Part shown: positions 1 through 7,062 of the stretch, in pieces
How positions within the stretch are numbered: the first letter of the stretch is position 1
Layout: every line of letters begins with the position of its first letter
Origin: Alphaproteobacteria bacterium
Lineage (GTDB): Bacteria; Pseudomonadota; Alphaproteobacteria; ATCC43930; CGMCC-115725
NCBI GenBank assembly: GCA_021325525.1
Contig: JAJPHB010000011.1
Span: 1-33,137, forward strand
Length of the DNA stretch: 33,137 nt
Direction of reading: 5' to 3'
Translations under genes and position numbers: made by a program
The notes under the pieces: generated by a model
Databases searched by the model: none
Seen by the model: only the letters and a program-made list of their open reading frames with translations
Told to the model about the DNA's origin: nothing

Positions 1-66
1 GCCGGCGCCGGCGCGGGAGCCGGGGCAGGAGCCGGGGCAGGGGCAGGAGCCGGCGCCGGCGCCGGT
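1..66. repeat. Low-complexity Ala-Pro coding repeat
   Basis: A degenerate hexamer-like tract of GCC/GGC and GGAGCC units encodes on the minus strand an uninterrupted alternation of Ala and Pro, about ten pairs, at the end of the visible glycosidase-like domain. It is probably a rigid interdomain linker. Its true length cannot be known because the window begins inside it, and such tracts are prone to slippage and misassembly. Confidence 0.8.
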
Positions 67-1304
67 GCCGATCCGTTCGGCTCGACCTCGACGATGAGCG
101 GATGGTCGGTGAGGCCGAGCTGGACCTGGCTCACATTGCTGAGGCGCTGGATCGGACCGGAGCCCTTCAGCGGATCGAAGATCTCGACCGTCTGATAGGT
201 CTGGCCGAGGTCGACCGTCGCCGTCGTCGTCGGCGCGGCGACTTGCGACTGCGTCGCCTCGTTCCAGATCGCGGGCTCGTTCCAGACCGCGATGTCGAAG
301 GCGCCGTTCTGCTTCGCCAGCAGCAGATCGTTGCCGGTCGAGGGCAGGCCATTGATGCTGAAGGCGAGCGTGCTCGGCGCGAAGCTCTGCGCCTGCGCGC
401 CGGCATCGCCGAGAATCGTCGTCAGATTGTGGAGCGCGGTCGCCGCCTCCTTCGGCGTGCCGTCATTGTGGAAGAGGCCGAAATGCTGCTGGGCGTCGGT
501 GCCATTCGGATCCGGCTTCTCGTCGAGCAGCTCGTAGAGATAGGTCGCCTTGATGCCGGTCTTGGCCGCGTCGAACAAATCGTCGAGCGTGTAGCGCGCC
601 TGAACGTCCTCGTTGACGCCGCCGAAATTGGTGCTCTGCGGCAAGGTGTAGTAGCCGGTCTCGGTGATGACGGCGGGGCGGTTCGGCGTGTCGGTCGCCG
701 CGAGGTTGAGCGCCCAGGGCATCACCGTGCTCGGCGCCGCGCCGCTGCCGTAATAGATATGCGCGTTGGTGTAGTCGGCGGCGTTTGAGAGGTCGCCGAG
801 CGGCGCATAAGTCGAGGGCTGGCCGGCGACGATCGTCAGATCGTAGACGGGAACGCCGGCGAGGTTCGGATCGCCGTGCACGGCGCTGTAGAGCGCATGC
901 TGCAGCGTGGCGGCGCCGGCGAGGCCGGTCTGCCCGTTATAGGTGATCGGCGAGTAGTTGACCTCATTCGGCCCTTCGACGGAGGCGACGCTTCCCGGAT
1001 GCGCCTTCACATAGGCGTCGATTTCGGCCATGTCGGCGGACAGGTCGACGGTGCCGTTGCCGGGAATGAGGAAGTCGAACTTCATGCCGTCCGCGCCCAG
1101 CGTCTGGAACGCGCTCTGCAGCGGCGCATTCTGGCTGACCGGCACGCCGTCGCGGATGTGGTCGATGCCGAGATAGGCGAGATCGGCGACGACATTGGCG
1201 ACATTGGCATAGGCCGTGTCGAAATACGAAATGTGCGTATTGACGCCGATCGACTGAACGAAGGACTCGGCACGCATGGGTTGCTGCGGGGCAGAATTCG
1301 CCAT
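1..1304 (-). CDS. Clan GH-A glycosidase-like protein with Ala-Pro linker (5' part, gene runs off the left edge)
   Basis: Reading the minus strand from ATG at 1304 gives 434 open codons up to the window edge, with a GAGGA ribosome site about 9 bases upstream. The protein is a TIM-barrel hydrolase-like domain: GVNTH near residue 20, IRDG near 55, an EGPNE motif whose Glu114 fits the clan GH-A acid/base, and a TETGY motif whose Glu215 fits the nucleophile. The barrel ends near residue 400 and is followed by a pure Ala-Pro run (residues about 414 onward) that reaches the edge. There is no N-terminal signal peptide. The domain is clearly homologous to the protein at 18692-20137. Known biology: signal-less secreted proteins with such linkers often carry C-terminal RTX repeats and leave by type I secretion; that C-terminus is not visible, so this is inference. 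Likely role: cleaving or trimming the locus polysaccharide. The glycosidase call is firm at fold level; the substrate is unknown. Confidence 0.8.
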   Translation of the reverse strand, partial: MANSAPQQPMRAESFVQSIGVNTHISYFDTAYANVANVVADLAYLGIDHIRDGVPVSQNAPLQSAFQTLGADGMKFDFLIPGNGTVDLSADMAEIDAYVKAHPGSVASVEGPNEVNYSPITYNGQTGLAGAATLQHALYSAVHGDPNLAGVPVYDLTIVAGQPSTYAPLGDLSNAADYTNAHIYYGSGAAPSTVMPWALNLAATDTPNRPAVITETGYYTLPQSTNFGGVNEDVQARYTLDDLFDAAKTGIKATYLYELLDEKPDPNGTDAQQHFGLFHNDGTPKEAATALHNLTTILGDAGAQAQSFAPSTLAFSINGLPSTGNDLLLAKQNGAFDIAVWNEPAIWNEATQSQVAAPTTTATVDLGQTYQTVEIFDPLKGSGPIQRLSNVSQVQLGLTDHPLIVEVEPNGSAPAPAPAPAPAPAPAPAPAPAP

Positions 1305-1761
1305 TCGGTTAATCCTCGGTTGGTGGTTGTTCTGAACGAAATACCGTGGGTTGGAGCCGCAGCGTGGTGTTTCCTCCGTTCACGATTACTAAACGGATCC
1401 AGAGAAAGCGATAATTTAGTTTCATCGCTCTGCTTGTCGCGAGGCATCAATTCGATCGAAGGAAATAACTGTTTTCGCGAAACCGCTTTTCCGTATTAAA
1501 ATGTTAATGACACAGAAGCAAAATGAATTATCCTTCCGAAAATGCCGGCTGACGAAAACTCGGATTGATTATCGGTCGCGATTTTATTTTCACGAAAGAA
1601 AACAGGTTTTCTTTTTCCAGGAGACGCACCGTTTCAATTCATCGGGGGAGGTCGGACATAAGGACGAGGGTGGCGCGCTAAGGACCGGTCATCCCTCGCA
1701 AAAACGACCGCTCGGTCCGCGGTCCAGGCAGCAGGTCGAGGCACCAGACAGGGAGACGGCC
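1305..1761. promoter_or_regulatory. AT-rich divergent intergenic region between the glycosidase-like gene and the response regulator
   Basis: This 457-bp gap is much richer in A and T than any other stretch of the window, mainly between about 1380 and 1640. It contains several perfect palindromes (TTCGATCGAA at 1451-1460, TTTCGCGAAA inside 1471-1484, and a 20-bp one at 1595-1614) and a 6-bp inverted pair at 1407-1412/1424-1429. It must hold promoters for both flanking genes, but no -35/-10 pair could be assigned with confidence. Known biology: H-NS-like alphaproteobacterial regulators such as MucR/Ros bind AT-rich DNA upstream of EPS genes; binding here is inference. A frame opens at ATG 1501 and runs into the regulator gene, but its composition does not look coding. 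Confidence 0.6.
1595..1614. promoter_or_regulatory. Perfect inverted repeat, candidate operator upstream of the response regulator
   Basis: The sequence AAAGAAAAC-AG-GTTTTCTTT is a perfect 9-bp inverted repeat around a 2-bp centre, about 147 bp before the regulator start. Arms of this length and AT content fit a dimeric regulator site better than a terminator, as the stem is AT-rich and no gene ends just before it. Which protein binds it is unknown. Confidence 0.45.
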
Positions 1762-2493
1762 ATGGGGAAAATCAGGCTGTTGTTGGTCGATCCGCAGAAG
1801 CTCGTTCGGGAAGGCATAAAGAAAATACTGATCGACACGGAGTTTGTCGTCGAGCAGGAGGCCGGCGATATGCGCGACCTGCTGGCCTATCTCGAAAGCG
1901 GTGCCCGGCCCGACATCATCCTCGCCGAGATCGCCGGCGAGGGCGATGCGTCGATGGCGATGCTGCGCTCGATCCGCGAGGCCGCGCCCGACTCCCGCAT
2001 CGTCGCCCTCAACAGCAACATCGCCGGGCTCTCGCCGGTCGAGGCGTTGAAGGCCGGGCTGAGCGGGCTCCTCGTCAAGGACATCTCGCCGCGCGGCTTC
2101 GTCCACGCGCTGGAGCTCGTCATGATGGGCGAGAAAATCTTCCCGGTGCATTCCGATTTCCTCGCCGCCGGCGACGGCGAGGCGGAGCCGGCAGGCGCCG
2201 CCGAGAGCAAGGTGCTGGATCTCTCCGAGCGCGAGCGGAAGGTGCTGCAGTGCCTCGCGGGCGGCCTCTCCAACAAGCTCATCGCGCGCGAGCTCGACGT
2301 GACCGAGACGACCGTGAAGGCGCATGTCAAGACGATCTTGCGCAAGATCAACGCCGAGAACCGGACACAGGCCGCCATCTGGTGCCTCGGCAACGGGCTC
2401 GAATATCAGCCGCCGGAGCCGGTGACGGTGGCGCCGCTGCGCAACGGGGCGGAGCGGCCGGCGCGGCGCGAGGTCGTCGTCGAGATGCGCTAG
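1762..2493 (+). CDS. NarL/LuxR-family response regulator with degenerate receiver
   Basis: A 243-residue protein with an N-terminal receiver domain (about 1-125) and a C-terminal LuxR-type helix-turn-helix (about 152-215: LSERERKVL, KLIARELDV, TVKAHVKTILRKI). ATG 1762 is chosen because GGGAG lies 7 bases upstream and the receiver's first strand starts at residue 4. Aligned by eye to NarL, the second acidic residue is lost (Asp10-Pro11 instead of Asp-Asp) and the phospho-acceptor Asp is replaced by Glu56 in ILAEIAG; the conserved Lys is kept (Lys106). This suggests a receiver that is not switched by normal phosphorylation. No histidine kinase lies beside it. Its position at the head of the EPS locus makes it a likely transcriptional regulator of these genes, which is inference. 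Confidence 0.9.
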   Translation: MGKIRLLLVDPQKLVREGIKKILIDTEFVVEQEAGDMRDLLAYLESGARPDIILAEIAGEGDASMAMLRSIREAAPDSRIVALNSNIAGLSPVEALKAGLSGLLVKDISPRGFVHALELVMMGEKIFPVHSDFLAAGDGEAEPAGAAESKVLDLSERERKVLQCLAGGLSNKLIARELDVTETTVKAHVKTILRKINAENRTQAAIWCLGNGLEYQPPEPVTVAPLRNGAERPARREVVVEMR

Positions 2494-2515
2494 CGGCGGG
2501 GCGTTGCGAGCGGCC

Positions 2516-3403
2516 ATGGAGCGCATCGCCGCCGTCCTCGCCTGCCATGACCGCAAGGCCGAGACGCTGAGCTGCCTCGCTTCGCTCCGCCGGCAGCGCC
2601 GCGAGGGACGCTTTGCCCTTTCCGTCTTTCTCGTCGATGACGGGTCGAGCGACGGCACGGGCGAGGCGGTGCGCGCCGCCTTCCCGGAGGTCGCCATCAT
2701 CCGCGGGGCGGGCGATCTCTTCTGGGCCGGGGCCATGCGGGTGGGGCTCGCCGCCGCGTTGGCGCGCGGCTTCGATCTCTATCTGATGCTGAACGACGAC
2801 GTCGTCCTCGAGGACAGCGCGGTGCTGCGTCTCCTCGACTGCCGGCGCCGGCTCGCCCGGCCGGAGGCGCTGATCGCCGGAGCGATGCGCGACCCCGAGA
2901 CCGGACGCGCGAGCTATGGCGGGCTGCGCTATCCGCGCCTCGGCATCGGCCTGCGCCTGGTGCCGCCGCGGGCCGCGGCGCAGCCTTGCGACAGCGCCAA
3001 CGGCAATTGCCTCCTCGTCCCGGCGGCGGCGCTGGCGCGGCTCGGCAACATCGACCCGGCCTTCACCCATCAGCTCGGCGACATCGATCTCGGGCTGCGC
3101 GCGCGCGCCGCGGGAATCGGCGTCTGGCTCGCCCCGGGTTTCGCCGGGAGCTGCGCCGCGCATCGGCCGCGGCCGCCGGCGGAGCGGAGGCTGGGCGCGG
3201 TGCTCGCCGCGCTGCGGACGCCGAAGGGCGCGGAGATCGGCGGCGTCGTCCTGCATCCCTTCGGCGAGTGGCTCGCCTTCGTGCGCCGCCACTTCCCCCG
3301 CGCCTGGCCGATCTATTTCCTCCTGCCCTATCGCCGGCTGCTGGGCTACGGCCTTACTCGCGTGCTCCCGCGGCGTCGCACCCCGCGCCGGGCGATCCCT
3401 TAG
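2516..3403 (+). CDS. Glycosyltransferase family 2
   Basis: A 295-residue GT-A fold transferase. The nucleotide-sugar binding region VDDGSSDGT lies at residues 40-48 and the metal-binding DxD-like segment LNDD at 92-95; the segment GDLFWAGAM between them resembles rhamnosyltransferase-like GT2 enzymes. It should add one sugar to the lipid-linked repeat unit at the cytoplasmic face. ATG 2516 is chosen; a TTG at 2504 in the same frame is an alternative. It starts 22 bases after the response regulator and may share its transcript. Its 3' end overlaps the convergent membrane-protein gene by 50 bp. Donor and acceptor sugars cannot be read from the sequence. Confidence 0.88.
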   Translation: MERIAAVLACHDRKAETLSCLASLRRQRREGRFALSVFLVDDGSSDGTGEAVRAAFPEVAIIRGAGDLFWAGAMRVGLAAALARGFDLYLMLNDDVVLEDSAVLRLLDCRRRLARPEALIAGAMRDPETGRASYGGLRYPRLGIGLRLVPPRAAAQPCDSANGNCLLVPAAALARLGNIDPAFTHQLGDIDLGLRARAAGIGVWLAPGFAGSCAAHRPRPPAERRLGAVLAALRTPKGAEIGGVVLHPFGEWLAFVRRHFPRAWPIYFLLPYRRLLGYGLTRVLPRRRTPRRAIP

Positions 3404-4952
3404 CCCAATCGTCGATCTCGATGAGCGAGAGGCCGGCGGCGCGGTAGACGAGGCGCGCGCCGGGCGGCGGCGGCAGCAGGCGGCCCTCGGCATCGCGGAT
3501 GGCGACATCGATCGCCGTGACGAGCGAGGGCAGCGCCGGGCATTGCCGCTCGAGGCGGGCGAGCCAGGCGAGGAAGTCGCCGCGGCTCGCGACCGTTTCC
3601 GGCTGCGCCTGCTGCAGGCGGTGCAGCGGCGCGACGGCGGGCGCGTAGTAAACGGGCTGATGGCCGCGCACGAGATAGGTCTTCGGCACCAGGATGGGAT
3701 GGGCGAGCGTCGCCAGCGACACCGCCTTCGTCAGCGGCGGGTTCCAATAGGAAGGCCGCTGATAGGGGTAGGGGTTGCGGTTGTCGGCGGCGTAGGCGAA
3801 GAGCACGGCGCCCGGCTTCAGCAGGGCGAAGCCGGCGCGCCAGGCCTCGATGGTGCGGGCGCCGGCGCGCCAATCCTGGACGACGCCGCCGATCCGCACC
3901 AGGAAGACGAGGGCGAGGAGGAGGGCGGCGCCGGCCTGGAGGTCGGCCTCGCGCCGGGCGAGCCGCGTCGCCGCGACGGCGATGAAGAGGGCGGTGAAGG
4001 CGAGGCGCAGCTCGGCCGAGTAGGAGCCGAGGATGCGCCAGGGAATGAGGAGATAGGCGAGGCCGAGCGCCGCCAGGACGAGGCGCCAGGGCGGCGGCAC
4101 GAAGAGCCAGCGCCGCCACAGGGCTAGCACGCCGCAGAGGGCGAGGCTGGCGATCAGCAGCCAATCGGTGACGGGATTGCCGATCATCAGCAGCGGCACG
4201 AGATGGACGAGCTTGCGGCTCCACCAATACTGCGTCTCGCCGGCATGACCGGCGGTGCTGCTGGCGAGGAGGAGGGCGGCCGGCAGGATGAAGGGCGCGG
4301 CCGCGGTGGCGGCGCGGAGCGCGAGGCTGCGCCAGTCCCGCATCCCCGCGCGCCAGGCGGCGAATTCGAGCGCGGCGATGGCGATGGCGAAGACGCCGAG
4401 CGGGAAGAGGTGGCTGAGATAGATGGCGAGCGCGAAGGCGGCGCCCGCCGCGGCGCGCAGCGCCGCCGGCCGCTCGGCGAGCGCCACCCAAAGGGCGAGC
4501 CCCCACAGCATGAGCCCGGTGGCGAAGAGCTCGTTCGCCCAGCCGAGGACGAGGACCCAGGAGTAAAGAAAGAGCCCGCTCAAGAGCGGCCAGGGCGACC
4601 ATGCGCGGTGGATCGCCCGGTGCAGCGCGACGGTGCCGGAAAACATGAGGAGAAGCGCGGCGAGGATGAAGAGCTTCGCCGCGACTTCGACGGAGAGCGG
4701 CGGGACGAGCCGCGGCACCGCCAGATCCATGGCGAGGTCGGGGATGAGGCTCCAGCGCACGACGAAGAACTGGCGGATGAAGGGCGCGCCGGGATCGGCC
4801 AGGATCGCCATGCGCGCAAGGTTGTCGTAATGCTGCGACAGCGGCGGCACGGCGACGAGGAAGAACGGCAGCGCGGCGAGCGCCGCGATGGCGAGGCCGA
4901 GCGCCGCGACCGCTCCGGCTCCCGCGCGGCCGCGGCGCGGGCGGCGCTTCAT
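3354..4952 (-). CDS. Polytopic membrane protein, candidate GT-C type glycosyltransferase
   Basis: A 532-residue protein with a Lys/Arg-rich cytoplasmic start, roughly ten hydrophobic segments through about residue 370, and a hydrophilic C-terminal domain of about 150 residues with SYWNPP-like and Tyr/Pro-rich stretches. After the first membrane segment comes SQHYDNLARM with Asp43 placed in the first outer loop, where GT-C enzymes using lipid-phosphate sugars carry a catalytic acidic residue. I do not recognise a named family from sequence alone. Its start overlaps the stop of the decaprenyl-phosphate phosphoribosyltransferase gene by 4 bp (ATGA), so the two are translationally coupled. This context makes it the best candidate for the enzyme that uses the decaprenyl-phospho-pentose donor in the periplasm (inference). 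It could also be a transporter or an accessory protein. Confidence 0.7.
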   Translation of the reverse strand: MKRRPRRGRAGAGAVAALGLAIAALAALPFFLVAVPPLSQHYDNLARMAILADPGAPFIRQFFVVRWSLIPDLAMDLAVPRLVPPLSVEVAAKLFILAALLLMFSGTVALHRAIHRAWSPWPLLSGLFLYSWVLVLGWANELFATGLMLWGLALWVALAERPAALRAAAGAAFALAIYLSHLFPLGVFAIAIAALEFAAWRAGMRDWRSLALRAATAAAPFILPAALLLASSTAGHAGETQYWWSRKLVHLVPLLMIGNPVTDWLLIASLALCGVLALWRRWLFVPPPWRLVLAALGLAYLLIPWRILGSYSAELRLAFTALFIAVAATRLARREADLQAGAALLLALVFLVRIGGVVQDWRAGARTIEAWRAGFALLKPGAVLFAYAADNRNPYPYQRPSYWNPPLTKAVSLATLAHPILVPKTYLVRGHQPVYYAPAVAPLHRLQQAQPETVASRGDFLAWLARLERQCPALPSLVTAIDVAIRDAEGRLLPPPPGARLVYRAAGLSLIEIDDWAKGSPGAGCDAAGARE

Positions 4953-5917
4953 CGTCCGTAGACGACGAGGAGGAAGACGACGAGCCAGGCGCCGGCGCAG
5001 CCCAGCATGAAGCGGTCGGCCGTGAGGATCTCGGTCGGCGAGCCCGAGCGCTCCTCGACGATCGTCAGCTGCAGATAGCGCATGATGCCGCCGAGGACGA
5101 AGGGTGCCGTGTAGTAGAGCTTCTCCGTGCCGAGGCGGGCGATGACCTCGGGCGTCGCGCTATAGACCATGTAGACGGAAAGGAGGCAGCTCAGCACCAG
5201 GCAGATGCAGAGGTCGAGATAGCGCGTGTTGTAGCCGGCGAGGCTGCCCCGCTGCGCCTGCGGCAGCTTCAACACGAGGTCGTCGCGGCGCTTGGCGATG
5301 GCGAGGAAGAGCGCGATGAGGCCGACGCATTCGAGGAGCCAGGGACTCGCCGTCGCGGCGACGGCGAAGGCCCCCGCGATGATGCGCATGAGGAAGCCGA
5401 CCGAGATGGTCATCACGTCGATGATCGCCATCTGCTTGAGGCGCAGCGAATAGAGGATGTTGAGCGCGCCATAGACGGCGAGCACCCAGGCGACCTCGCG
5501 CGCGACGAAGAGGCCGAGGATCGAGGCGCCGGCCAGCGCCGCGGCGAAGAGCAGCCAGGCGACGGCGACCGGCAGCGCGCCGGCGGCGAGCGGGCGGAAG
5601 CGCTTTTGCGGATGCAGGCGGTCCTTGTCGCGGTCGAGGATGTCGTTGACGATGTAGATCGCGCTGCTGACCAGGCAGAACATCGCGAAGACCGTGGCGG
5701 CGCGGCGCAGATTGGCGAGCGACATCGCCGCCGGGGTGAAGAGCAGCGCGGCGAAGACGAAGAGGTTCTTCACCCAGTGCCGCGGCCGCAGCAGGCGCCA
5801 GGCGGCGAGGATCCCCGTTATCGGGGCGAGGCTGCCGAGGCCGGGCGCGGCCGGAGCGGCGCCGCCGGCGTCGATCGCGCCGGTGGCCGGCGGCAGGGCC
5901 GTCTTCGCGGACGTCAT
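4949..5917 (-). CDS. Decaprenyl-phosphate phosphoribosyltransferase (UbiA family)
   Basis: A 322-residue UbiA-superfamily membrane enzyme. Motifs match the DPPR synthase subgroup (mycobacterial Rv3806c, rhizobial NoeC) rather than ubiquinone or heme prenyltransferases: RPRHWVKN at 44-51, then Asn91-Asp92-xx-Asp95-xxx-Asp99-xx-His102-Pro-x-Lys105-Arg106-x-Arg108-Pro, then the second conserved block YSLRLK followed by DVMTISVGF and MRIIAGA. The subgroup transfers phosphoribose from PRPP to a polyprenyl phosphate at the cytoplasmic face. ATG 5917 is chosen because the family's N-terminal segment follows directly; the residues before RPRHW are an Ala/Pro/Gly-rich leader. It starts 11 bases after the PAP2 gene, whose product would remove the 5'-phosphate. 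Family call is firm; the lipid length is by homology. Confidence 0.9.
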   Translation of the reverse strand: MTSAKTALPPATGAIDAGGAAPAAPGLGSLAPITGILAAWRLLRPRHWVKNLFVFAALLFTPAAMSLANLRRAATVFAMFCLVSSAIYIVNDILDRDKDRLHPQKRFRPLAAGALPVAVAWLLFAAALAGASILGLFVAREVAWVLAVYGALNILYSLRLKQMAIIDVMTISVGFLMRIIAGAFAVAATASPWLLECVGLIALFLAIAKRRDDLVLKLPQAQRGSLAGYNTRYLDLCICLVLSCLLSVYMVYSATPEVIARLGTEKLYYTAPFVLGGIMRYLQLTIVEERSGSPTEILTADRFMLGCAGAWLVVFLLVVYGR

Positions 5918-5928
5918 CGCGCGCCGTC

Positions 5929-6819
5929 CTACCCGGCGCCGTTGCCGGCATCGCCGGGAAGCGGCGGCGCCGATGGCAGGCGCATGACGCGGTGGCCGCC
6001 GCCGCGCCCGGAGCGCAGGCTCCGGGCGATCGCATAGGCGAGGAGCGCGAGCACGGCGATGCCGAAGGCGCCGAGCGGGAGGAGCAGCGCCGTGCTCGGC
6101 AGGCCGAAATGGTGCGCGATCATGGCGACGCCGTTGAGGATGACGCGCACATCGTTGAAGAGCGGGGCCATCTGGCTGGTGACGAGGAAAAGCCCGGCAT
6201 AGAAATAGGCGGGAAAGCGCTCGGAGCATTCGTAGAGCGGCACCGCGATCGCGCGGCGGATCCAGGCGCTGCGCATGACCAGCATCGGCACGGCGGCGCC
6301 GACGAGGCAGCCGACGACGAGATCGGACGGCCAGTGCAGGCCGAGATAGAGCCGCGGCAGGCAGATATAGGTGACGCAATACGCCATGGCGGCGATCGAC
6401 AGCGAGCGCGACAGGCTCCAGAAGCCGATCGACATCGCGAAGAAGAAGGCCGCGGTATCGCTCGGAAACGAGCTCCAGTTGACGAGCTGATAGCCGACGG
6501 GGAACGCCGTCGGCTGAAAGCCGATGCCGTCGGTATAAATGGGCCGCACGCGGAACGGGAGGACGACCGCCATCACCCGGGCGATGACGACGGTGGCGAC
6601 GATCGCGACCATGATATCGAGCAGGATCTTGCGCCGCTCCGCCTGGCGCGGCGAGGGCCAGAACCACAGTCCCCAGTAAATGGTGAGGTAGAGCGTGCCG
6701 CGCAGCAGCGTGTTCTCTTCCGCCTGCTTGACCAGATGGTCGACGGCGAAATGTCCGGCGAAGCCGTTGACCGCATGGAAGATGGCCATGTCGCCTGGAA
6801 AGAGTGGAAACGCCGCCAT
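5929..6819 (-). CDS. PAP2-family phosphatase, probable decaprenylphosphoryl-5-phosphoribose phosphatase
   Basis: A 296-residue membrane protein of the PAP2 (phosphatidic acid phosphatase type 2) family. The three motifs are visible: VRPIY with Arg92-Pro93, the serine motif SFPSDTAAF at 117-125, and RLYLGLHWPSD at 156-166 with the catalytic His162 and Asp166. In the second motif the usual His of PSGH is Thr122. ATG 6819 is preferred over an in-frame ATG at 6855 because AGAGGT lies just upstream of it. It is first in an operon with the DPPR synthase; the same pairing exists in mycobacteria (Rv3807c beside ubiA), where the PAP2 protein is assigned to dephosphorylate DPPR. The role here is therefore inferred from family plus context. 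Confidence 0.85.
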   Translation of the reverse strand: MAAFPLFPGDMAIFHAVNGFAGHFAVDHLVKQAEENTLLRGTLYLTIYWGLWFWPSPRQAERRKILLDIMVAIVATVVIARVMAVVLPFRVRPIYTDGIGFQPTAFPVGYQLVNWSSFPSDTAAFFFAMSIGFWSLSRSLSIAAMAYCVTYICLPRLYLGLHWPSDLVVGCLVGAAVPMLVMRSAWIRRAIAVPLYECSERFPAYFYAGLFLVTSQMAPLFNDVRVILNGVAMIAHHFGLPSTALLLPLGAFGIAVLALLAYAIARSLRSGRGGGHRVMRLPSAPPLPGDAGNGAG

Positions 6820-7062
6820 CGCTCGACCTCTTGTCTTTATGATGAGGAGCGGCAATCACGGTAACGCGGTTCGATAGTTTGCCCGTCGCTCTCCTTGGGG
6901 GCGGCAAAGACGCTTAAGAGCCGGCCGCCGCTCGACCGCTCCGCTGCCAACTCGGATGAGAAGCGGCGCGCTCGCCGCGCCTCCCCTATCATCGCGCGCG
7001 GCCGGCGTTGTGGAGCGCGGCGCGGCAATTGCGACGGGGGCCGCCGCGCGGGGCGGAGCGAA

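Noticed and set aside
1-66. Short tandem repeat at the left edge as a possible CRISPR or mobile element
   Set aside because: Units are only a few bases long and encode an in-frame Ala-Pro linker.
102-1499. Plus-strand open frames over the left-edge region
   Set aside because: They are Arg-rich shadows of the minus-strand glycosidase-like gene, whose translation has clear GH-A motifs and homology to another protein in the window.
1501-1761. N-terminal extension of the response regulator from ATG 1501
   Set aside because: The stretch is AT-rich with no receiver homology, and ATG 1762 has a good ribosome site right before the first receiver strand.
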